A stretch of DNA of 64,000 nucleotides from Spirosoma endbachense (GCF_010233585.1 NZ_CP045997.1:7798654-7862653); one strand, 5' to 3'. Shown: positions 16,800-26,152, counted from the stretch's first letter. Made by a program: numbers and translations. The notes: generated by a model not told the origin, from the sequence alone.

Positions 16800-17074
16800 T
16801 TGTTTTCCTATAAAAGTCGTTTACGAGGAAGATTATTCTTCCCTCTCGAATTTGGTGATTACTCAGCGAGTTAATCTGCTTTTGTTTCACCATACCCATC
16901 GCCACTAATCAAGGCCATTGAGCGAGTATTTTTCCCAAAAAGTAGTATAGGGCAACGCTTAAACTGCCGCAGGTTAAATAGGCTTCTGAGAAGAAGCTAA
17001 TCATTGAATGCGTAAAAAGGACGAGCTAAGCAAACAGCTTAACCAGGTTTTGTATTTATATCACAAGAAGAGCC

Positions 17075-17317
17075 ATGCAGGAGTTATTTTATATTTTCAA
17101 GATTCAACGGCAGCCCGGTTCCCATGAACCATTACCTTATTCACTTTATCCACTTATCACAGCCTATCCCAAAGATGCAGGATCGGTTTCAAACTACCCC
17201 AATGAACATTTGTTAGATCCTTTTAAAACTGAAGAGCAAGCCAAAAATTACATCGAACAACAAAACGGCCGATACGGAACGTTGGTAGTTATTAAAACCT
17301 ATGGCGATCTCATGTAG
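17075..17317 (+). CDS. Small hypothetical protein
   Basis: An 80-residue protein, MQELFYIFKIQRQPGSHEP at the start and then short, polar, tyrosine-rich sequence ending KNYIEQQNGRYGTLVVIKTYGDLM. No family recognised, no membrane segment. The reading frame has sensible composition and an ATG preceded by AAGAAGAG, a purine-rich stretch suited to ribosome binding. The surrounding 16800-17588 stretch is otherwise empty apart from the palindrome at 17514. Confidence 0.55.
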   Translation: MQELFYIFKIQRQPGSHEPLPYSLYPLITAYPKDAGSVSNYPNEHLLDPFKTEEQAKNYIEQQNGRYGTLVVIKTYGDLM

Positions 17318-17513
17318 GTAGGTGCTGGTGCTCAATTGCCCGTCACTAGCTTAATTAGGCTGGTGCTGTATCTGTAGTCTACCCCATCAGGCTACAGGTC
17401 GGATTAAAGAAAAGGCCCAGGCACTGTGGGTTTTGTGAGAATGATGGCAGGGCAACAAAAAACGCCCGAGCTTACTTTTACTCTTTGGTTCGTTCCCTGT
17501 CGTACAGGCTGCT

Positions 17514-17535
17514 ATAGTTCGCCTAGGCGAACTAT
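17514..17535. repeat. 22-bp perfect palindrome upstream of a LytTR gene
   Basis: ATAGTTCGCCTAGGCGAACT plus AT reads the same on both strands. It is nested inside a weaker ACAGG...CCTGT pair. It lies 54 bp upstream of the lone LytTR gene and could be a dimer binding site or a hairpin in its leader. Confidence 0.8.
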
Positions 17536-17588
17536 CCTGTTTTAGGTATCTCGTAAAGATCTCGGTCTACCAACGCCTTAATTCACCC

Positions 17589-17927
17589 ATGATTCACATC
17601 AACAAACCTGTGGTTTATCTAACCGGCGATACCAATTACACCCGTATTCACTACACCGATGGGAGCCAGGAGCTTATATCGTTCACTATCAAATTAATGG
17701 TAGTCCGAGTCCTCAACCTCATCCGCATTCATAAAAGGATGGCCATTAACCCGCTATTCCTAGTGGACGTACAACTGAGCAACTCCCGGCGTGCCACTGT
17801 GCTCATGCGTTGCGGCAATACAGAAATCGAGTTGGTAGTTGGGCGCAGACGGATTACGGAGGTCAGGGAAGCACTAAAAAGTCAGAATTGGGTGGCCCCA
17901 CTAGTAGAAGCCCAATTGGAGGATTAG
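17589..17927 (+). CDS. Stand-alone LytTR DNA-binding protein
   Basis: A 112-residue protein consisting of a LytTR domain alone: VVYLTGDTNYTRIHYTDGSQELISFTIK, then LIRIHKRMAINPLFLVDVQLS, and an ELVVGRRRITEV end in which the basic residues sit where LytTR proteins contact DNA. There is no receiver domain, so its activity must depend on another signal or on its concentration. Such single-domain LytTR proteins are common in Spirosoma-like genomes. A 22-bp palindrome sits 54 bp upstream. Confidence 0.85.
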   Translation: MIHINKPVVYLTGDTNYTRIHYTDGSQELISFTIKLMVVRVLNLIRIHKRMAINPLFLVDVQLSNSRRATVLMRCGNTEIELVVGRRRITEVREALKSQNWVAPLVEAQLED

Positions 17928-18006
17928 TAAAAAGGAGTTTATTCATCACGATAAGTGATTGACTTTAGCTTAACTAAATTAGTTGTAATTAATTCAATAA
18001 GTATCT

Positions 18007-18381
18007 ATGAAAACTAAATCTGCAGTTGAAGCTACCATTGAGACAAAATCAATAATGGAATCAATCACGGCACCAGATTGGTCAATTAAAGGCTGGAAAA
18101 TCCATTTCTTATTTTCAGAAAGACAGCTTCATCAAGTTAAGAAACTATCTGTAATCGATAAATGGTATGAAGATCCCATAGTAATAGCTACATGCCATGA
18201 CCGACTTCGGACTTGTTTTAAAAGCATTCGCGAATTTCATGACACGTTTGGTACCTTGCCCCAGATTGGAGATCGGCTTTTCGATGAAGATTCAGGTCTG
18301 CTGGTTCAAGAACGATCCATTGATGGGGATCTAATGATTATAAGTTATATAGTACTCCCCCAAATTAGGACCACTAGCTAA
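18007..18381 (+). CDS. Hypothetical protein
   Basis: A 124-residue soluble protein, not recognised. It is charged and contains short strands and helices (DWSIKGWKIHFLFSERQLHQVKKLSVI, DPIVIATCHDRLRTCFKSI) and an aspartate-rich turn (GDRLFDEDSGLLVQERSIDGD). No catalytic motif or membrane segment is apparent. It follows the LytTR gene by 79 bp on the same strand and is followed by an IS3 orfA fragment. Confidence 0.5.
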   Translation: MKTKSAVEATIETKSIMESITAPDWSIKGWKIHFLFSERQLHQVKKLSVIDKWYEDPIVIATCHDRLRTCFKSIREFHDTFGTLPQIGDRLFDEDSGLLVQERSIDGDLMIISYIVLPQIRTTS

Positions 18382-18413
18382 GTTGAAAAACAAGCTGTAA
18401 ATAGTGGTTCAAA

Positions 18414-18480
18414 ATGAAAGCAAAACGCAAGCAGCACTCGCCTGCCTTTAAAGCCAAAGTGGCTCTGGACGAATCACGCC
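18414..18480 (+). pseudogene. IS3-family orfA fragment
   Basis: MKAKRKQHSPAFKAKVALDES matches the start of IS3-family orfA (a helix-turn-helix protein). After about 21 codons the similarity is lost and stops appear. No orfB and no terminal repeats are seen, so this is a short remnant. The rest of 18481-18792 shows no feature I can support. Confidence 0.65.
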
Positions 18481-18792
18481 CCAAACCCGGCCAAAATCAG
18501 CAATTCGGCTGATGGCGGCTGAATCATACCGGATCGAGCTAGCTACCCCGAGAGGAACTGACTGGGCTACTAGATTGTGATGAGGAGGTAAACCGCTCAT
18601 CCAACCCATCAACATGAGTAACCGTAGTGAAACTACTGAAAAGCGAATCATAGGCATTGACACGTTAAGAACTTAATTGGCTCGGTTAGGTAGCCTGCTA
18701 AGCGACCATAACGTGACAAAACTAACCAGGCATTAGGGCCTAGTCTTGTACAAATCATGCAGGATGCAATAGCTCAATCCGTATTATTCCCT

Positions 18793-19638
18793 TTAGCGGA
18801 GCGCAGGTTTAGGAACCCAAATCAGTTGCCCCTGCTCAATTTGAGACCTACGTTGGAGTTGGCTGGGGGTAAACCCGGTTAGGCGTTTGATATGTTTCGT
18901 CCAGTGTGCCTGATCACAGTACAGCCCTTGATAGGCCACCTGGCTAAATGATTCCTTGGGTGTTGTGATTAGCGTGTTTAGGGACTGGCGAAACCGCACC
19001 GTTTGAGTGTAAGCCTTCGGACTTTGGCCGACATGGTCCATAAAGAGCCGGTAGAGGGTCGATTCATTTAAGCGGTAGCTTGCTGCCAGTTGACCAACAA
19101 CGGGTACGGCGTCACCCGTATTTACCTGTCGAAGCGACGTCTTGATAAGCGGATGCATGGGGGTTGGTAAAAGTCGTTGCAGCAGAAAAGGCTCTAGCCT
19201 ATTGGCTCGTTGGTAAAGGTCGTCTGTACTGAACATGCTTTCTAACAGTTGCTGACTATGCCCCGGGAATAGGTGATCAAGAACGGGGGAAACTGGCCAC
19301 AGTTGGGCGATTGATTCGTCGGTAAATGCCCGTAACGCACCCGGGTGGAACAGTATACATACTTGATCAAGTGGCCCCTGCACGGAAACGGTGAAGGGTC
19401 GTCGATGAAAACCATAGAGCCGACTGGTAGACTGAATACCCGGGCTGACCTGACAGTGGTTAGCAGTGGCATTGGTTGTATAAACAACCGTATTCTGCTT
19501 ATAGATGGCCAAACAAAGGTTGGTATTGGGAAAGGTCGTATAGGAGAAAGGCGTATGATTCTCTTTCTGAAAAAACAGGAAAGATTGCACCAATACACGT
19601 AGTTGAGCGTCTCGAACGGAGATGATTGTGGTTTTCAA
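18793..19638 (-). CDS. AraC-family transcriptional regulator
   Basis: A 281-residue regulator. The N-terminal 165 residues form a cupin-like sensory part (FSYTTFPNTNLCLAIYKQNT, VQGPLDQVCILFHPGALRAF). The C-terminal AraC double helix-turn-helix occupies about residues 180-275 (VVGQLAASYRLNESTLYRLFMDHVGQSPKAYTQTVRFRQSL, then FSQVAYQGLYCDQAHWTKHIKRLTGFTPSQL). The pattern of one N-terminal domain named DUF6597-like before AraC is known in Bacteroidota. It is transcribed alone; no obvious target operon is adjacent. Confidence 0.85.
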   Translation of the reverse strand: MKTTIISVRDAQLRVLVQSFLFFQKENHTPFSYTTFPNTNLCLAIYKQNTVVYTTNATANHCQVSPGIQSTSRLYGFHRRPFTVSVQGPLDQVCILFHPGALRAFTDESIAQLWPVSPVLDHLFPGHSQQLLESMFSTDDLYQRANRLEPFLLQRLLPTPMHPLIKTSLRQVNTGDAVPVVGQLAASYRLNESTLYRLFMDHVGQSPKAYTQTVRFRQSLNTLITTPKESFSQVAYQGLYCDQAHWTKHIKRLTGFTPSQLQRRSQIEQGQLIWVPKPALR

Positions 19639-19742
19639 GTGAGTAACCGTTAGCGAATGTTAACTAAAGACGATTAACCACGATTTTCATTACAGCGACC
19701 TGGCAGAGCGACAATTTTTCTTACATCATAATGAGTTGCAAA

Positions 19743-19780
19743 TCTCAAGAAATGCTCCTACTTGATACTAAAGAATTTGC
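19743..19780 (+). repeat. Dispersed TGAGACGA repeat, degenerate copy
   Basis: TCTC-N7-GCTCC-N4 is intact, but the last block reads TGATACTA in place of TGAGACGA. Spacing matches the family exactly. This is the leftmost copy in the window and lies in the gap 19639-19902, which holds nothing else recognised. Confidence 0.6.
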
Positions 19781-19902
19781 CTTAAGAAATGAGGCGGAAT
19801 ACGCCCCATTTCGTTGGAAATCTGAACCTAATCCGAGTATACTAAACGGAGAACGTGAGCGTGGTCTGATTTGGGCACCGTCATTTTTTTTAAGCAGTCA
19901 GG

Positions 19903-20634
19903 CTAGCTAGGGTTCAACAATTTTAACGCCTGCTGCCGGTATAAATTACCGATTGGTATCAAGTTAGGGCCAATGGCGATTTGATCGGAGCTAAACGAAT
20001 CGATCTTGTCCAGTGAGACCAGGAAGGACCGGTGTACCCTCACAAACGAGGGGCCGGGTAGCATGGCTTCCAGGGCCGTGATGGCGTATTTGGTGATGAT
20101 GGTGCCTTTCGTTGAGTGAATCTTGACATAATCTTTCAGGCTCTCTACATAAAGAATATCACGCAGAAAAACCTTAACCATTTTCCGCTCCGCCCGAAAA
20201 TAGAGAAAGGCATCCGTAGCCGTTTCGGGTTGGTGGGGCAGGAACGGTTGGCTGATCGGTGAAAGCTTATGGTCGGGTAAGGCTTTACTAACCGACTTTA
20301 AAAACCGCTCGAAACTGATTGGCTTAACCAGGTAATCGGTAACGTCCAGCTCAAAGGCTTGTACAGCATAGTGCTCAAAGGCCGTTGTCAGGACAATTTT
20401 AGGCCGTTGGCTTAACGTTCCGATCAGCTCGATACCCGTTAGTTGCGGCATTTGAATATCCAAAAACAGCAGATCGATCGGCTGCTGTTTTAAGGCCGTA
20501 AGGGCCTGAATCGCGTTTGCACATTCGCCGATCAGGGTAAGCATGGGTACCTGATTGATATAACGACGTAGTACTTCCCGGGCGGGGGGTTCATCGTCGA
20601 CCATCAGGCAGGTATAGTTAGTCCGCGACTCCAT
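19903..20634 (-). CDS. LytTR-family response regulator
   Basis: A 243-residue regulator. Receiver domain at residues 8-125 with acidic pocket DDEP, phosphoacceptor D59 (LFLDIQMP), and K104 (YLVKPIS). LytTR DNA-binding domain at about 140-240 (VFLRDILYVESLKDYVKIH, FVRVHRSFLVSLDKID). It overlaps the upstream sensor kinase gene by 17 bp, so the two are translationally coupled and form a LytS/LytTR two-component pair. Confidence 0.94.
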   Translation of the reverse strand: MESRTNYTCLMVDDEPPAREVLRRYINQVPMLTLIGECANAIQALTALKQQPIDLLFLDIQMPQLTGIELIGTLSQRPKIVLTTAFEHYAVQAFELDVTDYLVKPISFERFLKSVSKALPDHKLSPISQPFLPHQPETATDAFLYFRAERKMVKVFLRDILYVESLKDYVKIHSTKGTIITKYAITALEAMLPGPSFVRVHRSFLVSLDKIDSFSSDQIAIGPNLIPIGNLYRQQALKLLNPS

Positions 20635-21775
20635 TATAAACGGATTTGACAGGCTCAGGATAGGCCTGTGTTAAGGTAACTGTCAAGTTAACAATATACA
20701 TCTCTTCTTCATCATGGATCGCTAGTTCATGCTGGGTAGGATAACTTAATGCCAGCCGCTTCCGAACGTTGGCTATGCCAATACCGGGTAACGGATGCGT
20801 ATGGCCAGCTGGCTTGCCATTAATCAGTTTCATCGCCAATGTATCCTCGTGTAGGGTTACAGTTAAGCTGATCCAGGGATTTTCGATCATGCGACTGGCC
20901 CCATGCTTGAATGCGTTTTCGATAAAGGGCAAAAGCAGGAGTGGGGCAATGAGATGATGGGTCGTTTTGGGCAATTGCACCGCCATATCAAGCCCTTGAT
21001 CGTAGCGCGCCTTTTCTAATTGTAGATAATCGCTGATCATGGTTAATTCTTTTTCGAGGGGAACCAACGGCTGATTACACTCATACAGGATGTACCGCAG
21101 CAAGTGCGAAAGCCCCAGGATCATCCCGGATGCTTTCTGGGATACATCTTGTGTCAATGAATAAATCGTATTGAGCGTATTGAATAAGAAATGCGGGTGC
21201 AACTGGGCTTTCAACATCTGAAGTTCGGCATTTGCCTTTTCTTTTTCCAGCACCAGAGCCGCCTGTTGCTTTTCCTGAAAGCATTTCAACAAGTGTATAG
21301 CCGCAGCTACCCCGCCTACGGTGATGCTTCCTCGTAAGCCGGCCAGCATGGCTACACCGAACTGAACAGGGAAGGCGGGATGCGGCTCCCTGGCCACAAC
21401 GGGCGATAACGGATCGGCCAGTTGGTGGCGGAGCTGATCAATAATACTCATCGACAAACTAGCCGATAAAGCCGCGGTTAGTAAAACTAATACCACGGCA
21501 CAAAGAGTAGCCAGGACGTATTTACCGGGAATGACTAGCCTGGGAATAACCAGATACATGAGCGAATAAGCCAGAAATAAGCTGGGTATGAGGTAAATCA
21601 GCGTTTCCGGTAAGGTAATCAACAGGCGATACCCAAAGGGCTGCCGTTGCAAAGCGGGTGATGGTGAAAAGGAATACAGTACCAGTTGAAACAAAAACCA
21701 AAGCAGCCAGAACGTCAGATGCCGCCCTAACCGCCAGGCTGTAGTTTTTGAATAAATAAACGGGAGTTGCTCCAT
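20618..21775 (-). CDS. LytS-type sensor histidine kinase
   Basis: A 385-residue membrane kinase. Four hydrophobic segments lie at about residues 19-36, 50-72, 84-108 and 138-162. A coiled linker (EKEKANAELQMLKAQ) leads to the His_kinase box QLHPHFLFNTLNTIYSL with the phosphorylated histidine H195. The ATPase part shows LLPFIENAFKHG (N box) and GIGIANVRKRL (G box). It is coupled to the downstream LytTR regulator. No extracytoplasmic sensor is present, so the signal is likely sensed in the membrane. Confidence 0.94.
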   Translation of the reverse strand: MEQLPFIYSKTTAWRLGRHLTFWLLWFLFQLVLYSFSPSPALQRQPFGYRLLITLPETLIYLIPSLFLAYSLMYLVIPRLVIPGKYVLATLCAVVLVLLTAALSASLSMSIIDQLRHQLADPLSPVVAREPHPAFPVQFGVAMLAGLRGSITVGGVAAAIHLLKCFQEKQQAALVLEKEKANAELQMLKAQLHPHFLFNTLNTIYSLTQDVSQKASGMILGLSHLLRYILYECNQPLVPLEKELTMISDYLQLEKARYDQGLDMAVQLPKTTHHLIAPLLLLPFIENAFKHGASRMIENPWISLTVTLHEDTLAMKLINGKPAGHTHPLPGIGIANVRKRLALSYPTQHELAIHDEEEMYIVNLTVTLTQAYPEPVKSVYNGVAD

Positions 21776-21997
21776 GATTGGTCGGGGTCTGCCACGAAGA
21801 TACGGATCGGTAGAAAGATAAAACCAAGCTCAAGTACGTATTCGACCAAGGTGGCTACATGGTGGATAAGATCAATTGGTCGTCGACGAAATGATCTTAT
21901 GGCCAAAAAAGCACTGTCTGTTTTCAGGGCTGAATGGTTCGGCGACTTCTCGAAAAATGCAGGAAGCTCTTTTCTACTTTCGAGAAAAACGAACGTC

Positions 21998-22456
21998 ATG
22001 AAAACGTTAATCACCCTCCTTTTCCTACCCCTGGCAACCACCAGCGGGTTCGCACAGGTCGATACGACCAGCTATCCGAAGGAACGACAGACAATCCGGG
22101 AATTACTACGCCACCAGCAACCCGGCACCCTGATCGATTGCTCTGATTTTATTGCGGTTGGTCCCAAAGGCGATATTTCCTTTTCCCATCAACAATGGGT
22201 AGCCGTGCAGAAAAAAGAAAAGCTGGTTTTTAAATCGGTACAATCCGTGGCCGGTCATCAATTTATTCGAATTTATGATGGCTCTATGGCCGTGGTTAAC
22301 GCGCTGATTGAAGTAAAGCTGGTGGTTGACGGGCAAGATGTGACCATCAAAGTACGTCGCCTGGAAGTATACCATAAAGCGGCCACTGGCTGGTGCCGCG
22401 TAGCCGGTCAGGGAACGCAGGTGGATGAAAACCTATTTCCCGTTGCGGGTAAATAA
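21998..22456 (+). CDS. Exported DUF4440/SnoaL-like protein
   Basis: A 152-residue secreted protein from the ATG at 21998, which gives the signal peptide MKTLITLLFLPLATTSGFAQ; the longer frame from 21767 overlaps the kinase gene and lacks it. The mature part (RELLRHQQPGTLIDCSDFIAVGPKGDISFSHQQW, IRIYDGSMAVVNALIEV, WCRVAGQGTQV) looks like an NTF2-like DUF4440 fold. It is clearly related to the protein at 32068-32577, which shares GKI/DISF, RIYEGKTAILNNLLDV and the GWCFVAGQGT ending. Role unknown. Confidence 0.7.
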   Translation: MKTLITLLFLPLATTSGFAQVDTTSYPKERQTIRELLRHQQPGTLIDCSDFIAVGPKGDISFSHQQWVAVQKKEKLVFKSVQSVAGHQFIRIYDGSMAVVNALIEVKLVVDGQDVTIKVRRLEVYHKAATGWCRVAGQGTQVDENLFPVAGK

Positions 22457-22580
22457 CCGACTTATCCTGGTTACGAGTCAGCCAGGATTACGCTCATCGT
22501 ATCTAAGCGCCAGCGCTTGAAGGCCTATCCCGAGTTAATGGCCAGCTAGACTAGTTTCATTCCTTTTCGTAATCAAGTTT

Positions 22581-24131
22581 ATGAACAAACTACTTATTTT
22601 TTGTACAATCCTGTTTTTAATGGCCACCCGTTGGCCGGTAAAAGCCCAGGCTAGAACCACCCTGTTTATGGGGATTGCCAATGATCAACTCAATGGCCGC
22701 TTTAATACCGTCTATGGCTTCCGGGACAATATTCCTGGGGCGACTGATGCACCGTCGTATGCACACGGGCAGGGAAACACCCTGGTGGGTGCTAACGCCA
22801 GCAACTACACCAACGGCTCGGATAATACGGCCGTGGGTTTCAATGCCGGCGGATGGTTTCTCAGCGGCTCCCAAAATGTGTTTATCGGCTCGGGTAGTTC
22901 TGCCCAGTTTGGCGGCTCCGACTCGCCCAGCTCCAACACCAGAATCATGACCGGTAACAGCTTTGTGGGGTTTGGAGCGGGCTATTCGAATCGGGGCGAT
23001 TACAACGTGTTTATGGGTCATCAGGCGGGCTACAGCAATGTAATGGGAAGGAATAATGTGTTTTTGGGAGCCAATACGGGGTACGCCAATACGGAAGGGA
23101 GTAATAATATCTTTCTGGGCTATCAGGCGGGTCAGGCTAACAAGACAGGTGCCAATAACACGTTTGTGGGCTGGCTGTCGGGGCAGGCCAATACCACCGG
23201 CCAGTTGAATGTCTTTGTGGGCGGTTATACGGGGCACAATAACACGACGGGCCAACTCAATACGTTCCTGGGCTACGCCACCGGATGGAGTAACACCACG
23301 GGTCGGGTCAACACCTTTCTTGGGGGGTATGCGGGCGAGAGTAATACGACGGGTATTCAAAATACCCTTGTGGGTTATCAGGCCGGTCGAGGGGTCACCA
23401 CGGGCAACAATAATACCATGATGGGCTATCAGGCGGGTCAGAATGTGACCACGGGCAGTAACAACATCATCATTGGTGTCAAATCGGGAACCGCGGTGAC
23501 CGAGGGGAGCGATAACATCTTGATGGGCTTCAACTCTCAGTCCGAAGATGGACTTCAAAACGCTATCGCCATCGGTGCAAACAGCCGGGTAGCGGCTAGT
23601 AATGCGCTGATATTGGGCAACCAGGTCAACGTCGGTATTGGTACTTCTGCGCCAACTAACCGCCTGGAAGTGATCAGCCAATCACCTAACACCAGCGGCT
23701 TAACGTTAACGAACTTGACAGCGGCTAGTCCAGCGACTCAAACGACTGACCAATTTTTAACGGTCAATGAAAAAGGCGATGTGGTTAAGGCTCGGTATCA
23801 GCTTCGAATTAGTAGTCCAAGCGAGTGGAGTGATAAGGTGTTTAGTTCCTCCTACCCGCTCCGCTCTTTATCGTCGGTAGCGTCTTATATCGATCAGCAT
23901 GGTCATTTACCCGGTGTTCCCTCAGCAGAGCATGTGGTGAAAGACGGCGTTGATCTGGTAAAGATGCAGGCGACAATGCTGGAGAAGATCGAGGAATTGA
24001 CGTTGTATAGTATTGAGCAAGACAAGAAAATAGAGGATCAGCAAGCCAGAATAGAGCTGTTGGAAAAGCAGCATCAGCAGGAGATTGCAGCCCTGAAACA
24101 ACTCCTCAAGCAGCTCCTAAATAAGAAGTAG
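22581..24131 (+). CDS. Exported repeat protein with tail-fibre-like C-terminus
   Basis: A 516-residue protein with a signal peptide (MNKLLIFCTILFLMATRWPVKAQA). Residues about 70-330 contain degenerate 17-residue repeats of the type G-Y-x-A-G-x-x-N-T-T-G-x-x-N-T-F-L, similar to the stacked beta-strand heads of trimeric adhesins and phage fibres. Residues 410-515 carry the common Bacteroidota ending W-S-D-K-V-F, then HGHLPGVPSAEHV and a coiled coil (EELTLYSIEQDKKIEDQ). It is probably a surface or gliding-related protein of the kind named tail-fibre domain or TMF family; partner and function are not shown here. Confidence 0.82.
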   Translation: MNKLLIFCTILFLMATRWPVKAQARTTLFMGIANDQLNGRFNTVYGFRDNIPGATDAPSYAHGQGNTLVGANASNYTNGSDNTAVGFNAGGWFLSGSQNVFIGSGSSAQFGGSDSPSSNTRIMTGNSFVGFGAGYSNRGDYNVFMGHQAGYSNVMGRNNVFLGANTGYANTEGSNNIFLGYQAGQANKTGANNTFVGWLSGQANTTGQLNVFVGGYTGHNNTTGQLNTFLGYATGWSNTTGRVNTFLGGYAGESNTTGIQNTLVGYQAGRGVTTGNNNTMMGYQAGQNVTTGSNNIIIGVKSGTAVTEGSDNILMGFNSQSEDGLQNAIAIGANSRVAASNALILGNQVNVGIGTSAPTNRLEVISQSPNTSGLTLTNLTAASPATQTTDQFLTVNEKGDVVKARYQLRISSPSEWSDKVFSSSYPLRSLSSVASYIDQHGHLPGVPSAEHVVKDGVDLVKMQATMLEKIEELTLYSIEQDKKIEDQQARIELLEKQHQQEIAALKQLLKQLLNKK

Positions 24132-24189
24132 GCACGACCAATTGGTATAATTCGTTTTCTTATTTAACCCTCCTATTCGAAACGACTTT

Positions 24190-24693
24190 ATGCATCTCCC
24201 CCTATGGTTTGTAGCTATAACGCTGATCCTGGCGGGGAGCCTGTGGCTACGACAGGGGATTCGGCAACTGCTCAAGTGGGCGGCTAGCCCCATGATAGGC
24301 AAGCTGCCAGCGCTTCAACCGAGCGGTCCCTTTGTGGTGACCAAAGCCGGCAAGTACGCCATCTGGCAGAACCGTAAAACGTATGGACAGGCATCGGTGA
24401 AGATGCCCACGCCTATCGTTGCCTCAGTCCCAGCTGATAAACGGCTGCTGATTCACAAAGTCTATTCCAAGGTGATGGTCAGTAATGTAGGGGAAACGCG
24501 TTTCCAGCTGTTTACCTTCCAAGCGGAGCCCGGAGACTACCAGCTCGAGCTGCCAGACCCTGGCCTGGAGCGAACCTACGCGCTTGAGGTCCGGGAATAC
24601 AAGCCAACCTATCAAATGGTCTTCGCCATTCTGTTGACAATTCTGGGCGCGGCTGCTCTAATCGTGGGCATCGTTTTACTGATAAAAGCGTAA
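24190..24693 (+). CDS. Hypothetical protein with two terminal membrane helices
   Basis: A 167-residue protein, one membrane helix at each end (residues 4-22 WFVAITLILAGSLWLRQGI, and 140-165 MVFAILLTILGAAALIVGIVLLI) and a beta-rich loop between them (GPFVVTKAGKYAIWQNRKTYGQ, RFQLFTFQAEPGDYQLEL). The loop would face the periplasm or outside with both termini in the cytoplasm. No named family is recognised. It follows the repeat-protein gene by 58 bp on the same strand. Confidence 0.6.
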   Translation: MHLPLWFVAITLILAGSLWLRQGIRQLLKWAASPMIGKLPALQPSGPFVVTKAGKYAIWQNRKTYGQASVKMPTPIVASVPADKRLLIHKVYSKVMVSNVGETRFQLFTFQAEPGDYQLELPDPGLERTYALEVREYKPTYQMVFAILLTILGAAALIVGIVLLIKA

Positions 24694-24788
24694 TGCCTAA
24701 AAGTCGATTGTTGCACTCGAGCACCCCCCGTCAAGACTCCATTTATTCGTATGCGACTCATTGAGTTAGACAGAGATTAAAAAAAGTG

Positions 24789-24840
24789 TCTCACAAAAAG
24801 GCTCCCCCGTGAGACGTTAGAATCTTCATTCGTCTGCTTT
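24789..24840 (+). repeat. Dispersed TGAGACGA repeat copy
   Basis: TCTCAC and GTGAGACG arms flank GGCTCCCCC, followed by a TTCATTCGTCTG segment. The GGGCGTTT closing arm is missing. The spacing from TCTC to GCTCC is eight, one more than in most copies. Confidence 0.8.
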
Positions 24841-24968
24841 AAACAATGTACGTTTCATAGGATACTGATATGATATCCTTAACTTAGTGGGGCTTCGATC
24901 TCAACGCGCCCAAAACCATTATATTTAGTTTACTTGGCTCATAATCAACTTTTTGGCAACTCACGGAC

Positions 24969-25525
24969 ATGAACCGACTCCATTTCCTCAAGAACTTCTT
25001 GGCCACTAGCCTGCTGCCAACGGCAGCCCTTGCCCACCCTGCCACCATTGACCTCGAATCCGAAGCCCAACGCGTGCGCCGGGAGTTGCTTGAGGCCTGG
25101 GCTAGGTCCGAACAGCTTACCCTAATCACGGCCACCCAGATGCCAGCCGAAGCATACGACTTTAAATATACACCCGAAGCTATGAGCTTTGCCGAGCAGT
25201 GGCGGCATTGCTGCGAGTTCACCACAACGCTTCTGTCGGCCCGACTGGGCATTGACAATCCCTACAAAAACGGACGGGACCTCTCGAAAGCCGTCACTAA
25301 GCAACAGGTATTGGATGAGGTGAAGGCGCTCTACGCCTTTATGCGGCAAACCATCACGACCATCCCCGACGCGAAACTTTCGAGCAGGCGGAGTTTGTGG
25401 GTGGAAAAATTCCCAACTGGCGGTATCTATACGCGATGGACAATCACATCATCCACCATCGGGGGCAATGCATGGTTTACCTTCGACTGAAGGGGGTAAC
25501 GCCCGAAGGCTACCTGGGCTGGTAG
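24969..25525 (+). pseudogene. DinB-family protein, frameshifted near the C-terminus
   Basis: The start gives a Tat/Sec-like leader (MNRLHFLKNFLATSLLPTAALAH), then the DinB four-helix pattern (LLEAWARSEQLTLITATQMP, YTPEAMSFAEQWRHCCEFTTT). After codon 137 the open frame diverges, while the next frame reads FEQAEFVGGKIPNWRYLYAM, DNHIIHHRGQCMVYLRLKG and ends GYLGW at 25525, the true DinB ending with its H-x3-H metal ligands. A single missing T in the TTT run at 25378-25380 explains the shift; it could be a real mutation or an assembly error. Confidence 0.85.
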
Positions 25526-25649
25526 TCAATCGGTCCATGTCAGTACCTGTTGAAATAAGCATGTCATTGACCAAATTCAACCAATGACCAGTTGGTATAG
25601 GTCTAGGTATGCTACTTAAATTTCGGACGACTATCGTAAGCTAGTACAT

Positions 25650-25708
25650 TCTCAAAATACCCTCCCTCCTGAGACGAGAAAGATTCGTCAGTACGTAAAT
25701 GGGGCGTT
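25650..25708 (+). repeat. Dispersed TGAGACGA repeat copy
   Basis: Full-length form: TCTCAAAATAC, CCTCCCTCC, TGAGACGA, a variable middle, and a GGGGCGTT closing arm. It lies between two convergent genes. Confidence 0.85.
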
Positions 25709-25714
25709 GATGAT

Positions 25715-26152
25715 TTAAGCTAACTTTGCTACAGCAACGATCAACCTCCATTGCCGCTGGTCCCAGAAACGGTGCCAGACCCCGGCTTCATCCGCCTTGT
25801 AGAAGCCAGATTTCCGCTCAGGCTTGCCCGGTTCAATGATCGTCCAGCAATCCCCCTTCAGTAGACCACAAAGTTTATGGATCGTACCCGCCTCTACGTC
25901 GTGAGTTGTCCCGGGTAGGCGCTTTAATGTTGTCAGTGCCAACGTCCCATCGGCTTTTAGCTCCGCCACAACCTCAATGTATCCGCCCGATAAAATCGTA
26001 CTGCGAAAGGGCCAAGGATGATCATGAAACAGGTCGTCATTAGCCGCCGTAAAATGATGCAGCACCCGGCCATCACCCAAGTGATATTTAGTAAACGTTT
26101 TATTCATTCGCTCCACGCGAACGATGCCTTCTGGGGTTGCATAGGATTGCAT
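25715..26152 (-). CDS. Cupin-like hypothetical protein
   Basis: A 145-residue soluble protein. LFHDHPWPFRSTILSGGYIEV (residues 41-60) and PGTTHDVEAGTIHKL look like the two metal-ligand strands of a cupin fold (H-x-H and a later H). The C-terminus is beta-rich (CWTIIEPGKPERKSGFYKADEAGVWHRFWDQ). Similar short cupins are found in phage-related and hypothetical sets. Substrate unknown. It is convergent with the DinB gene. Confidence 0.6.
   Translation of the reverse strand: MQSYATPEGIVRVERMNKTFTKYHLGDGRVLHHFTAANDDLFHDHPWPFRSTILSGGYIEVVAELKADGTLALTTLKRLPGTTHDVEAGTIHKLCGLLKGDCWTIIEPGKPERKSGFYKADEAGVWHRFWDQRQWRLIVAVAKLA

Noticed and set aside
22617..23681. 354-codon minus-strand frame opposite the repeat protein
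   Set aside because: It is a shadow of the repetitive GC-rich coding strand, with no start context or recognisable domain.
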